DNA of 64,000 bases from Armillaria gallica (taxonomy: Eukaryota > Basidiomycota > Agaricomycetes > Agaricales > Physalacriaceae). The stretch is taken from assembly GCA_037576215.1 (NCBI GenBank), contig JBANDB010000007.1:3379001-3443000 (forward strand), written 5' to 3'. The stretch's first letter is position 1, and each line of letters starts with the position of its first letter. The notes under the pieces were generated by a model. It was not told the DNA's origin. It made no database searches and was given only the letters and a program-made list of their open reading frames with translations. Below are positions 12,155 to 23,910 of the stretch, one piece after another. The translations under genes were made by a program, and so were the position numbers.

Positions 12155-12475
12155 CGCTGACTAAGCTAAGCATCGAGTCCGATGCCTGTTTCCACGTACT
12201 TTTGGCCATCGGGGATGACAGTCCCAAGGGGACACTACTGAGGGCCCTCATTATGGTGCAATAGGGTCTTATCCAGCAAACCCTCATCATCCTTGCATCA
12301 TTTATGTTGTATTTTCCGGGTATCTTTATGAGGAACCAACCTTTGGTCATATTTCAACGTTTTTTATTTTATTTATTTTACAAAAAACACATAAAAACTC
12401 CACATTTCGAACTGGCTATTAAGACGCCGTGGCGGTTCCTTACCTCTTGTTCCCTTCTCTCTTGCATCTGGTTTC
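12155..12475 (-). repeat. right arm of the ~320 bp inverted repeat
   Basis: Reverse-complement partner of 946-1268. The alignment starts at CTGACTAAGCTAA-type sequence, passes through CATCGAGTCCGATGC and CCATCGGGGATGACAGTCCC, and ends at CTTGCATCTGGTTTC. The two arms also give similar conceptual peptides around the words RNQPLVI and KTPHF, which reflects the shared DNA rather than a gene. Confidence 0.75.
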
Positions 12476-12941
12476 ATCATCTGCTATATTGTACCCACAA
12501 TACTAAACAATGATTCCATGCAAACTCCTGTAGTTACCATGTCATCAACAGTCTACATTGCCTCACAATACTCAGTTTCCCGAAACCTTTTACTTATCTT
12601 TCCAAGTTTTCATCTGCAAAATGATCCTGCGCTCCCGGATGGACTCTACCCTCGCGTCCTATTTCTGGCATGAGGCTATTGCATTGATTGGCTACCATCC
12701 AAGACTTGAGTGTTTGTTATCTGTGTTGCTCCTTTGTATTTTGTTAGAATAAGTCTTCCGGGTTCAATTCGAATTATACGAACCCCAGTACGTTTCCTTT
12801 TGTGATTATACAAGTTTGAACTTGCCCACGAAATCAAGATCGGCCGGACGGAATTATAGACATGACAAATACGCCAGATAACCTTAAATTTTGGGTCGAG
12901 CGTTTTTATTTAAAAGAGATCAACTATATCATTCCAACGGT

Positions 12942-15900
12942 TCATAATTCCGGTAGTTCAAACCACTTGCACCAAGCATTGCAAAGGTGCTGTTCCCCGA
13001 AGCGTTCTATCGATCCTTCAACGTTTCCATCCGCAAAAAGCTGATGTCCCGCAACTCTGAAAAAGAATTAGAGCTGTTCTGTTACTGAAAGATGTCTGAC
13101 ATACTCGGATTTTGCCATGACCTGCGGATCTGTCAACCAACAACCTGCGCCTGACGTAACTTAGTCCCTGGCAATGTGAGTCAGGAGAGTCAAAAGTACC
13201 TTGGTAATCCGAAACAAAAGCCTTCGCTTTTGTAAAGTGATATTGAACATGTTGCAAAAAGCACAGAAATACCGCGTTATGATGTTTCTCATCGGAGGCT
13301 AAGTCGATAGGCTGGGGTGTGCCGTTGCATACATATTTGACAAAGTCATCTGTCGATAAAAGCCTTTCCACCAGCGCACAAAATCCAAGCCAATCCTTCG
13401 GTCTGACTGAATCGGGTCTGGACTTCATCACCACTGCGGCCTCGACAAAACGAAGATCTGGGATTGGGCCGGGAGCTGTGCCAAGCGAGGTGGCTTTGCT
13501 CAGGACCATATCAAGGCTCATGTCATGTAGAGCGTTTGCCCACAACATGGTGTTTGCCTCTCGAAGGACACAGGTCCTTTCATAACCTTCGGGGGACCTC
13601 CTGGGATCTCTGCTCCTGGTAGCTCCTTGGTATGGACGCTTGATACAAACGTTACCTTGGAGTGCGGGTGGAAGTGGAATTCCTTGCAACGTGACGCCGA
13701 CTTGCAGGACACCAAGATGTGCGGTCTTAAAGGAGCCTGAACCAAGGCGTTTCTCAGGGCTTTCAGCCCAGTCGACGTAGATATGTCCCCTAGTTTGTGA
13801 ATCAAAAGCAAAATTCGGTCTTGTGAGAATCTCAGATCGCAAGCGAGGGATATTGCAGATTTCAACCCAATGTTCCAGCTTACCTGAACGTATATAAGTA
13901 TCGGCAGGATTTCAAATCGATGGACTTACCCGGTTGAGGTTGACCTTCTATGTATGTGCCTCCCTTCTCAATTAGATCTGGAATGGCATCGAACCATCTT
14001 TCGCATACGCTTGGCGTAATATCAGGACGGATCCGCTTTTGTCTTTCCTCAACATTCGGTGGGGACAGCTTCTTGGACTTAGAGAAGTGTAAAGCATAAT
14101 CATGACAGGCTCACCGATCGTTTTGACGACGATTTCGACTTGGAAGATAACTGGCTGTATCCCTGATGAAACCGGTGAGCATGGGGGAAGATCTAGACAC
14201 TTTGAGTCGTACCGAAGATATTGAAGAGGGCGGTCCTGACACCATAGATACATTGGAGTCGAAAAATAGAGAGTTGTCTCCAAGTATAGTATCACTGTTA
14301 TAACGGACGTCTTGCTCACTGACTTCTGAGGCGCCCTATACGCGCATATGTTAAACGTTCACAACAATGCAAAGGAAACGTCACGTACAATGGATTGCGT
14401 AGGGATGGGACGTCCCTTCTTCTTCCTTATGGCTCTCTTCACAGGCGTAGACTGTATCTCCATCAGTCAACACTGTTTTTAAGGATTGAGACACTGACCG
14501 TCGGGGTAATTTCACCTCCAGCTGCCCAAATGTCATATTTGTCGGCAATGGTGGGTTTGATCACCATGAACCAGTTTTCTTGAGCGGGTTGAACGAATTT
14601 GACGCCAGCTATTCCCTTCTTTTTACTGCTGGTCGCTAGTCCTTTGTAAAACAGTTCGGTCGGTTCGTCAGGATCCCCATCAAGAATTGGGCTCCACCCC
14701 GAATCCACAAGAAAGAAATCTCCAGCAACAAAAGAAAATCCTTGGACATCCGGATGATCATGGATGACAACCAGCAAGCTTTCAATGACGAGATTCGCGA
14801 CATCGCTTCGAGAAGTGGCAGCTGGAAACTTCACGCCCCGTTGTATGTTCTACAACAATCAGGACTTCAAAAAGAAAGATCGTAAGAAGGGACCCATACC
14901 CAGAAAGAAAGTCCCTTTTTAGTGCCATTTTCCCTCTTAACCTGAACGAAGACCCTAGTGGATTCACCAGATTGGCCTTCCAAGGCGAGTCGTCGATATT
15001 TTTGTGTCTCACTTTCGTGTCGAATGTGAGCCATCGAATAACCAGTCTTTAACGAATCTTTCTTTAATCTGGATGATATTGCGACTGGCAACCTGGCCTC
15101 TGGGCGAGCCCCTAAAAGCAGTATGCAATCAAGAAAGAAACGTAGTATTGAGTTGAGACGACATACCTTTCGCTTTGGCATTCTTTATGCTGCGGTCGAT
15201 GGTGGCGACATCGGGGACAGTGAAGACATTTCCAGAAGAAGCAAGATTTTGCTGAAAAAGCTTTAATAAAATGTCCGCTGCGGCTTCCGCTTTGCTTTTA
15301 GCCTCAAGCACTTTCTGTAGCTCTGCTCGCGATACGGATGCAACAGTCTGTAATGGATTTGCTGTCGCTAAGACAATTCTAAGTATCAACTGCCAAAGAC
15401 AAAAGAAGTTTCTCACATGACGAAGCCCGTTGGTCCACACTCTTTGACAATTCTCTACGTTGGGAAGTAGCATCTTAGATATACCCAAAGGAGCGTCATG
15501 CAAACAGCATTCATTAAGTGAAAATGAAGACGCACTTTTCTGAGCAGCGAGAGCCGCACAAGCGCCACAGGTGGTCAATGTTAGTGTCTGTGTCTGAAGT
15601 CTGCGTAAAGTAGCGGGACCAGCCGCAGCGAGACAGGCTTGAACGTGAAACTTTTCTTCATTGGGCTTGAATTTGTAAGGTTCTCCTGTAGCTGAACGGT
15701 TTGTACAACGTATATATTGACAATGATCCGGACTAAGGTCAGGTGACAAGGTCACGTCAAAAGCATCTGTGCCGGCTTCCAGAATTCGACTTTGCCCGAT
15801 ATTAGAATAGAGCGTACCTGTGCCTCCTGGAAGAACGTATCGAATATAGAAGTGTGAAAGGTCCCGAACATTTAATGAATCCAATGTCTCTTCAGCCAGC

Positions 15901-16290
15901 AGAGGTCTCCATCTTCCCGCAAGATAGCAGTTAAACGGAGCTGCTAATGTGCACCCGGCCTGTGCAACATGTTTTTCGACGATATTCAGGACATCATGTA
16001 CGGTAAGACTACCGTCTACCCCTGAACAAATGTTACGTCAAATCAAAAACACGCATTTTTGTGTAACTTACTAAGGGGCAGAGTACGAGGAGCAACCCCT
16101 TGGATAAAGATTGTAAAACTAGCGCGTATTTTCTGAGGTGCACCAGAAAGTTTTCCGTCCGACACAGGGCCTACAAAGAGGAAGCGTTAGTACTCTTTAC
16201 AAAATCGCAGTGTGTGTGTTAGGTACCGAAGCAAAACCATCGCGAAGTGAACATAACAGCGCGTCCTGCTGAATTTGTGAGCCTCCACAT
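12942..16290 (-). CDS. alpha-type protein kinase with N-terminal ubiquitin-like domain
   Basis: A multi-exon gene, probably intact. The 5' exons (about 16125-15822) encode a segment reading as a ubiquitin fold: strand IRASFTIFIQG, then TVHDVLNIVEKH, then NCYLAGRWRPL, TLDSLNV and YIRYVLPGG, closely following ubiquitin's IFAGKQL/TLSDYNI/LRLRGG layout. The Gly-Gly is at 15822-15827. A Cys-rich linker follows (15129-15760). The kinase core is at 13842-12942: GSGSFKTAHLG, VCIKRPY (putative catalytic Lys), REANTMLW, LCFLQHVQY, VSDYQG, LTDPQVMAKSEYVRHLS, and LFADGNVEGSIERFG followed by EQHLCNAWC, the His/Cys zinc site that closes alpha-kinase folds. The last exons require introns near 13150-13195 and 13035-13080. 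Stop TGA at 12942-12944. The first exon is uncertain (ATG near 16290). Ser/Thr kinase of the eEF2K/MHCK group; target unknown. Confidence 0.85.
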
Positions 16291-16902
16291 CCATTTCAGA
16301 CTCGGCGAGCCTTACCAACGTGAAACAGAATTCCAATAACAATGGAGGGTGGAAAAGTTGGTCTCAACTTCGTTCAGGGTTCGAATAATGTCGAGATTGA
16401 GGAAATGGTAGAGAGATATAATCCCGTTCTCTCTTTCTTATAACAACTACTGTGGGAATGTCGTCATCATTGCCCTTTCTATTTTTAAAAATTTGGAAAA
16501 TTCTGTTGCAAAAGGTGTTCATTGTTATTGCTTTTTTGGATGGTTCATTCTGTCACCGATCATAAAAGCAATGACGCGCCGCCGACATCTTCACACCGAT
16601 TCTATGTTTATTTTGAAAAGCAGGAGAAATCTGATTCGTACCTTGGTTTTCATCAGAAAACTCGTCAATCACTACACGGCGGTGACATCTTTTCTCCGAT
16701 TTTTTTTGTTTCAAAACCAGCCGTCAAAGCCAAAAAAGTGCATCAAATTTTAGGAGGGACTGCTTCCATTCTATGTATCACGTGTAGCAGTCGGGTTTCC
16801 AATAGTCCCGAGTTCCACAATGTTCCGTTGAATTCAAAGGTCCGATCTCCCGGAGTGCTTCAATAGTTTGGGTTGCTCAGACATTCTTTGACTATGTTAA
16901 AC
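16291..16902 (+). other. spacer with one unexplained open frame
   Basis: A frame at 16522-16866 gives a protein-like but unrecognised sequence with aromatic-rich segments (HRFYVYFEK; FSPIFFVSK). It lies between divergently transcribed genes, so it may hold promoters or a decayed exon. Confidence 0.3.
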
Positions 16903-18743
16903 ATGCCTAATCAGCATCTGCCACTGGGTAAGTTCTAACTTTCCTGATTTTTGTGTAGATTGAACAAAAGGTAGTCCCAGAGGAACTTATTAGGCCTAGA
17001 TTGGAGGAGCTGTGGAAGATGGAAGGGGGTATTACCGATATCGTTTTATGCGACGAATTACAAAAGGTTTTCGACACATCAAAGTACACCTTAGGGTAAG
17101 TTCAACTTTCCAATGACTTCATATTATTCACGTTTCTTCCCCAGTTTATCCAGTTTCAAAAGGATGAGGAAACGCATGGGGTTTTTGAGTACAAGGCAGC
17201 AAGACCACACGGTGGAAACCATTACAGAACCTATCGAGGAGTTGAGGGAGCGTTTCCCAAAGGCAGGATACTTTGAATTGAAAAAACATTTACGAATCGA
17301 CCACAAGCTACGTGTCTCTAGGTTCATCTTCTAGTTGTAGCCAGCCACTGAGATGCCTTCCTTACATCCCAGCAGAGACACAATCAAGGAGTGGAGTTAC
17401 GCTAACGAGCCTAAATCTGTCGCAAGACGACTCAGAAAGGACATGGTCCGGAAAGTGTTCTATTGTGCTGGTGTTAATGACTTGTGGTGTATAGACCAAC
17501 ACAACAAGTGGAAATACCGATTTGGTCTCTGTCTTCATGCTTGTGTCGACCCATTCAGTGGTGTCCTAAAATGGATGAAGATATGGTGGAATAATTCGAA
17601 CCCAGTTTTGATTTGCAAATATTATTTAGACGTGATAGAAGCGAATAGATGTAAGTATAAAACGATTCCTTCATGTCTTCAAACTCAGGAACTTTTTAGA
17701 CGGCCCGCTTATAACCCAAAGCGACGTCGGGAATGAAAATGGAAATGTAGCTCGGGCTCAGACTTTCCTGAGACAATGGGCTGACCCAGAGTTATGCAAT
17801 ACTGTACAACATCGTTGGATGGCGGAGAAGATGAATATTCCCTCCGAGATAGTTTGGAGTGTACTCCGCGCGACATTTAGCTTCGGCTACAAGGGCCTGC
17901 TGCAACATGGTGTGGACCAAGGATGGTATGATCCTAAGGTACCTTTGGAAGCGTAAGTATCTATTTTCAGGTGGATATCAGCTAACAGTTAAGGCAGTTT
18001 GGTCTTTCGTTACATTTTTATTCTGTGGCTTCAACATGAACTCGACGAGTATGTCGTAAAAAATAACACAACCAAGAAGAGACACAATCGAAAGATAGCC
18101 CGCCCAAATGGTGTCCCGCTGCTCATCGAGCAGGCTCCGGAGCGATTCGACGCTCAGGATTACAAGGTAAATCTCGAGGTGATCTTTTTCAACGACATTG
18201 TGAAAGTCCATTCTTAGGTTACTTTCAGTCCTGAATCTATTCAGACTGCCAGGCAACTTTACGCACCAATTGATCATCCCATGCTGGAACTCGTACCTGA
18301 ATCTTTTCGACAATGCGCCGAGGAGTTTATGAACGAGCTAGGGAATCCCGAAATAAAGCAAGACTGCGTCTGGAATATCTATCTTGCGCTCCTGGGAAAG
18401 TTCCATGCTCATAGAATCATCGCAGTAGACGAATGGGATATATTCTTCGATGATGATTGTTATGAAAAAACACAGTCCGACCCAAACCAGAGACAAGGCA
18501 CCGTACATATCGACGGTCTCAATCCTCTGGTTATCGCAGGTAAGTCGACTCACATGTTGATACTCCTTTCATAGCCCTAATAAATGGCACTCACACCTTC
18601 AGGACAAGGAAGTTGAAGGGAATGGAAGCACATTGTCACACAAAGAGAGTGATGACTCGGGTGAGGAGGAGTTTGAAATATCAGGAGAGGCGCCTAATTT
18701 AGAGATGTCCCTCACAAACTTTATGCAACACATGGGAGTGTAG
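16903..18743 (+). CDS. integrase-core domain protein (fungal/metazoan DDE type)
   Basis: A gene with about seven exons: 16964-17096, ~17148-17321, ~17362-17651, ~17700-17939, ~17998-18164, ~18220-18540 and 18603-18743. It encodes an N-terminal helix-turn-helix-like part (RMRKRMGFLSTRQ; LRERFPKAGYFELKKHL) and then a catalytic core. The core has DLWCIDQHNKW (first Asp), GLCLHACVDPFSG, WMKIWWNNSNP, LITQSDVGNEN (second Asp) and IPSEIVWSVLR (Glu), so a DDE triad is present, followed by NNTTKKR and an acidic C-terminus. The family occurs as many copies in basidiomycete and animal genomes and is presumed transposon-derived. The reading frame shows no lesion through the core. The first exon is unclear: the ATG at 16909 does not splice in phase by my reading. 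It ends (TAG 18741-18743) 205 bp from the convergent Ulp1 gene. Confidence 0.85.
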
Positions 18744-18948
18744 AGTCGCAGACACATTGTAACGCAGATTCAGACTTACAGACGTGGAAGAATGAAAACA
18801 TGCCTACATGATACAATAGTGCATTTTCACCATGCTCAAGTTAACTTAAGATCGGAACTGAGTGATCCGAAAGATATAATGCAACGTCATTCTGGTATAC
18901 ATGAAAAAGATTTTAAGCAACGACGAGCATGTCTAGGAGTATACAAAT

Positions 18949-20860
18949 TTAGGTGTCTTGAACGATTTCGATAGGACTGTCCCCTGAAGCAACGTCTCGG
19001 GGGTGTGTTGCCATATAAGCTGACCATCCTTTTGAAAGTTCCAAGATCTGACAGGTTAAACGTTCCCTCAGGGCGTTAACTTTGTCGACTTGCCAGACCA
19101 GGTTTCTACTGGTTGTAAGGTGTGAAGGTGATTCCGACTGGAGGGTATACACAACGTCATCAATACATAGTGGTCAACGAGAAAGAACTTACCATGAGTT
19201 TATGGTACCTTGATGGCTCCGACATGAATGTTTCCGCAAAGTGTAATAAAAATATACCGCAGTCGTAAGAATTCTTCTGCCGTGGCACCTGTACAATGGT
19301 AAGCTTCCTGTGTGTGTCCATTATGACACTTACGGAGGCAGATTGTGTGATAGGCTGCGTCTTCGTCTGCACTCCTTTCTTGTCAGATGCCTCGAGTACT
19401 AGGAAGTTGCTCAATGCCATCAAGGTATCCTGATGTTCCGAGCCCAGAGAATCAAGTGTAAAAATCTGGGTACTGAAATATCACCGTCAACAAAGTGCGT
19501 CAAATGTCACATGTAAATACTCTTACACTTCCCCTGTGGCAGATCCTTTTCCAGTGTCACTCCTTTCTTCAGCTTCAACCGGAGTCTCCTTCTCGGGTTC
19601 ACCTGGCAGAATCATACAGCCAGGATTGCAAATGATAGCGAGATACCAATGAATGCTAGGAAAGATCATGTTGATTATTCTCTGAAATACACGATAATGA
19701 CGTACCCTTCGTGTATCGGTATGATCAAGTATGTCTTCGCAAAGATATTGATCTTGGATGTCCAACGCCGCACATCATCATATTGTCTAACACGTGTTTG
19801 AATACATCCGTGGTGACATGAAAGACAAAAGCTATCACCTTTCGAATTTAGGAAACCAAAACGGACTGAAGATATAAATGTCTTTGTTAATTGCAAATTT
19901 ATCTTGTCCCAATTGCTCTTGGAAAAGCCTACAGAAAGTTGTGAACAGGGGGTAAAAGACCTTGAGAAATACGTACCGTAATCCAAACTCTATGAGGTTA
20001 TCATTGAGGTAGACACCCGGTTTCAAGCGATCGAAGTCTTCTCGTTTGATGCTCACCCCACCAGTGATGCCCCAAGGATATTCCAGCATCCTAGAGGAAT
20101 TGTTAACAGAGTTCCGCAGAAAATAAATGTTACGAACAACTCTTCAGGATCAATTGTTCCTCCCTCCCCAACATGTTCTTGCGAACTGTCAGGTACAGCA
20201 GCGTTGCTAAGAAAAGCTTGGAAAATACGCTTCATTATTGACAAGAGATGCTTACTGGCTACGAGGCTTCTTACTTCGATGGACCTTGGAAATGGCTGAA
20301 TCCTGCGTTTGTCAATTCAATCAAGTGGTATTGCTTGATAGATATGCGGACCGACCTTAGCCTTTCGCTTCAACGATCCACTCAGGCCAGTGTGAAAATT
20401 TGCAAGGGTAAATGGCTGAGAGTTCGATGTCGAACGGGAATCGCGAAAGTCTCCTTCATCGTCTGATGACGAATCAGATGACTCCATTGAGTCTTCTTCA
20501 TCGATCTCCGGAAACAGGAAACGGGGAGTGGGGTTCGACGGCTCTGGTAGTGGTCAGTCAGCGATTACACCGTTGCACCTGTGAACGTACTCCATATCTT
20601 GAAAGGATATTCCTCCATCGTATATGTATGGGAATTGATAAACGACGTGTCGGAAACAATGGTGGGAATTAAGAGACAAAAAATGATGCGATTCCAACGG
20701 TAACGGCATGCGCTGATCGCCGAATAATGTGATATACGTAATGCCCCTTGACAGAGCTTAAAACCAAATTCCAACTTCAGATACTTAAAGAAGTTTATCT
20801 AGGACCATCTCTTCAACGCCAGTGAGGAAAAATTGTAACAGCTGAAATCGGGATGCCATG
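18949..20860 (-). CDS. Ulp1/SENP-type C48 cysteine protease
   Basis: About eight exons on the minus strand. The N-terminal region (about 20545-20380) is Ser/Asp/Glu-rich (DEEDSMESSDSSSDDEGDF), followed by a basic KRKAKVG. The protease domain starts in ITGGVSIKREDFDRLKPG and VYLNDNLIEFGLR (20089-19990), then FAINKDIYIFSPFWF, IHWYLAIICNP (catalytic His), FTLDSLGS (Asp) and QKNSYDCGIFLLHF (Gln and nucleophile Cys, near 19265). The complete triad suggests an active deSUMOylase or ubiquitin-like-protein processing enzyme cleaving after Gly-Gly. C-terminal helices end EIVQDT with TAA at 18949-18951. The start is unclear (candidate ATG near 20857). Ulp1 domains also occur in KDZ and Mutator-like transposons, so this could be mobile-element cargo together with the neighbouring integrase. 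Confidence 0.85.
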
Positions 20861-21437
20861 ATACAAATATGTCCACTTCCAGAAAGATCTAGACTATCCT
20901 GTGGACTGATTCGGGTTTTATAATAGGTAAACTGCTGCTAACGACATACTAACAATTCTTTCATAGTTAGGCCACGCGAAAACCCCAACAGGCATCAATC
21001 CCCGGACTACACTGATGAACAATGATCTTTAAGGAAACACTTAAATCACTGAAAATAATGGGCACACAGATAATGATTTCTGACTTTGAAAATGTCCGAT
21101 GTGTGCGCTTCGAAGTATATCTTCGGAAGAACATAAAATGCAGGATGTGATATACTGAGCAAGATACATTGCGGCGTTGTTTCGAGTCTCGACTTCATTT
21201 CTTCCACAATTTCCCAGTGTTTATAATAGCACGAAACAGTTGCCATACAGCAACACTGCTGGCTGCGGTCAGGAATGAGAATTGTAAATAATGAAGTCGA
21301 CCTTAGCTGCTGCAGAACCACTGAAGAGGCAGTGAGGGGTGAGAGTTAGATAAATCGGTGGATTGTACAATTTAGGTAGTTATACTCACCGAGTAACCCT
21401 TAAGCTTAGCCCTAAAGTGAAGAAGGTGATTCAAGGT
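20861..21437. other. intergenic, no gene recognised
   Basis: One 91-codon minus-strand frame (21046-21321) with several Cys/Tyr residues is not recognisable. Otherwise I see nothing. Confidence 0.35.
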
Positions 21438-21505
21438 GGCTGTGCTCCTCGATGCGTTTGGAATTTGAAATAATGTCATCCGTCTCGATGCTTTGATGAC
21501 TTAAT
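21438..21505 (+). repeat. weak CATCGAG/CGATG-core motif copy
   Basis: CTGTGCTCCTCGATG, CATCCGTCTCGATGC and TTTGATGACTTA match the order of elements in the 2343-2445 copy, with lower similarity. It sits between the Ulp1 gene and the membrane-protein gene. Confidence 0.4.
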
Positions 21506-21759
21506 CCATCAACATCTAGAGCTATATTTGGCAACCGGGTGACTTTTAATATGCATAGGAATGTAGAACAGGAAGAAAGGACAAGATACGGACAAGTAGC
21601 AATATCGCACCATACGCTGGCGTGTAGAATTAGGTACAACACATACCAACAGGATTCAAAAAAAAAACTGGGTAACTGGAAGCTAGTAGTACAGATGCAC
21701 GAACACCTGAAAGGAAAGTAGAAGGCAAGTAATTAAGCTTGGTCAATGTTGCTCATTGG

Positions 21760-23830
21760 GCTCAAGCGCAGTTGGTATTCCATGCCTAGCCCGGAGATAT
21801 ACGTTGTTCCTCCAATCCGCAGTTATCTTGCGAATCATGTGCTACATCGGCTTGAGGTCCAGTACCAAAAGAACAGGAACAAAAGTCCCAGTATCCCCCA
21901 ACTGATACTGAACAGTATCCTATTCACCTGTGGACCAGTGTACAGTCCAAAGATAAGGAAGGCGCCGACGAAGAACACTGTCCTGTTCATTGGGAAATTT
22001 GAATGAATCCAACTTCGAATACATACGACATACCCCCAGTATAGTAAGCCAAATGGTAGACCTTGAACAACAGCAATGTTCTCCAAAGTATCGCAGTTGT
22101 CACGGAATCCATGGTTTATTTGGCACTACGCACATGTATGTCAGTTGGCAGGGAATAAAGAGTCATTGGACGAACAGAATCCGAAAATGACACCTGCAGG
22201 ATGTCCTGATACTTGCGTTGTAGCAGGAAAGCAAAGGTAATGCTTCCAAGGCAAGCAGCCACGGAGATATATAACATTATTTTTATCCCCGACGTATTCG
22301 GGCCAGCGTCCACAGACTGGATCGCAAGGATACCAACATCAATGGCAATAAGGACCGTACACTTCGATAGATGTCAAACCGAAGTCCGCACAGGGTCACT
22401 TTCAGACTTACATATACGGTCAAGTCTGAACACATCTTCTGAACTGCAGAGGAAAATTGATTCCATGCCCGGCGAGAGACAATGCCATCGATTGACATTG
22501 TTTCAATCGCCAATAGGTGCCTTCGTGGGGCACTGAAAAGCATCAAACTAATAAGGGAGAATCTTCTAGATACCTTCCGCGGTGCGCTATCGAAGATTGA
22601 AACTCCGCTGTTCAGTCGAACGGCTTGTTCCCCATGAAGATTAGCGTACTTCTCCTCCGCTGGGATATGCATATTAGCACTTACATCTTCATAAATTTGT
22701 ATATGATTCACCGAAATGCTTCATGAGGATGAATATAATCCTGCAGACTCCTGGCGCATTTTGAAGGTCCGGTATTCTGGAATTGATTATGTCCAACATC
22801 GTCTTTAATTCGTCCGGCCCATATGATGCAGTAGATGAGGCAGATATCAGGTGATCTGGGCTTAGGATGTCAATTCTGTCAGCTATTGACACAGAACTTA
22901 CTCACCGCCTATGGCATGAAGAATCATGTCCTTCAATTCGTGCAATACAGCTTGTCCTGGACATGACAGAGAGGGATATAATCCGCGGTGGTGCCTGGAA
23001 CACAAATGAGCTAGGAAAAGATCGAAGTATTGAAGTATTGAAATACCAGTATTGAGCGTTTATTGCATATCCTTGGATGACGTTTAGAACATGAATCATA
23101 AAAGGATAAAGCCAATACCAATATGCGCCTCCGACTGAATGCCCCTCATGTTATAGAACAGACTCTGCGATGGGTTCATTTGTTCCGGCCAGAAGATGAC
23201 CCGTGTCGGATGATACGCGAGATAGTACTCGCAAACGTGGTTGCCTGCGCCATCCAGGACGATGTCGAGGACGAGGTCGACGTTTGCAGAAGAAAAGAGT
23301 GGTTCGGCGTGTCGGATAGATTCCCAGGAGGTACATATATGTCTTAAGGCTTTATTGACTATCGTTAGGGTTCGATCTTGTGTGATATCAGCATCTGTGA
23401 CTACCGTGCAGTACTTGTGCCACAACTCAGTTCCTCCGGAAGTGAAAGATGAGCAAGGCACGTACCGGTTCCCTCCGACTGTAATATTTGGTCCCTTCAG
23501 GATGAACATGGCTCGTCCATGCTAGTACAGAGGGGCTGATGAAGATGACATAGTCGATACGAAGTATTCAATGTGTTTGACCCACACTGTGTATGATATT
23601 TTTTGCGGAGGAATAGTGTATACTGCTTCACAACGTTTGCTGCATATTTTTCAGAGTCAAAGTCCAAATATAGATCACAATGGCGTACACTTTCACGGTG
23701 CGGCGATACCGTTTGTGGTCGGTGGGGAGGATAGGATATACGTATCCTGCATGAGTGGGAGGAAAAGGCGCTTGAAAACGGCTCATCCGGTGTCGGATTA
23801 TTCGGTTGTAACGCAAACAATGGTGCGAAA
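21760..23830 (-). CDS. multi-membrane-span fungal protein (family often annotated beside WW domains)
   Basis: Conserved order of elements of a multicopy Agaricomycete family is visible across several minus-strand frames. They are TDADITQDRTLTIVNKAL, VDLVLDIVLDGAGN, a YYLAYHPTRVIFWPE strand resembling the family's YYFVxHxxRxxFW motif, AINAQYWYFN, ASYGPDELKTMLDI, a DSAPRKVSRRFSLISLMLF segment, then membrane spans IKIMLYISVAACLGSITFAFLL, read here as two joined helices, and LPFGLLYWGYVV and FFVGAFLIFGLYTG. Function is unknown in the family. Introns are needed between most blocks. Both termini are approximate, and I could not verify whether every exon joins in phase, so partial decay is possible. 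Confidence 0.65.
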
Positions 23831-23910
23831 AAACATTTTATTCCCTGTGTATAATTATTTGGAGAATTGACATGATTATCTCAGCCGCGTTCTGGAACCA
23901 GAAAGGCTGT

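Noticed and set aside
16903..20860. Polinton/Maverick element
   Set aside because: Integrase and cysteine-protease genes are present, but no protein-primed DNA polymerase B, packaging ATPase or capsid gene, and no long terminal inverted repeat around them was seen.
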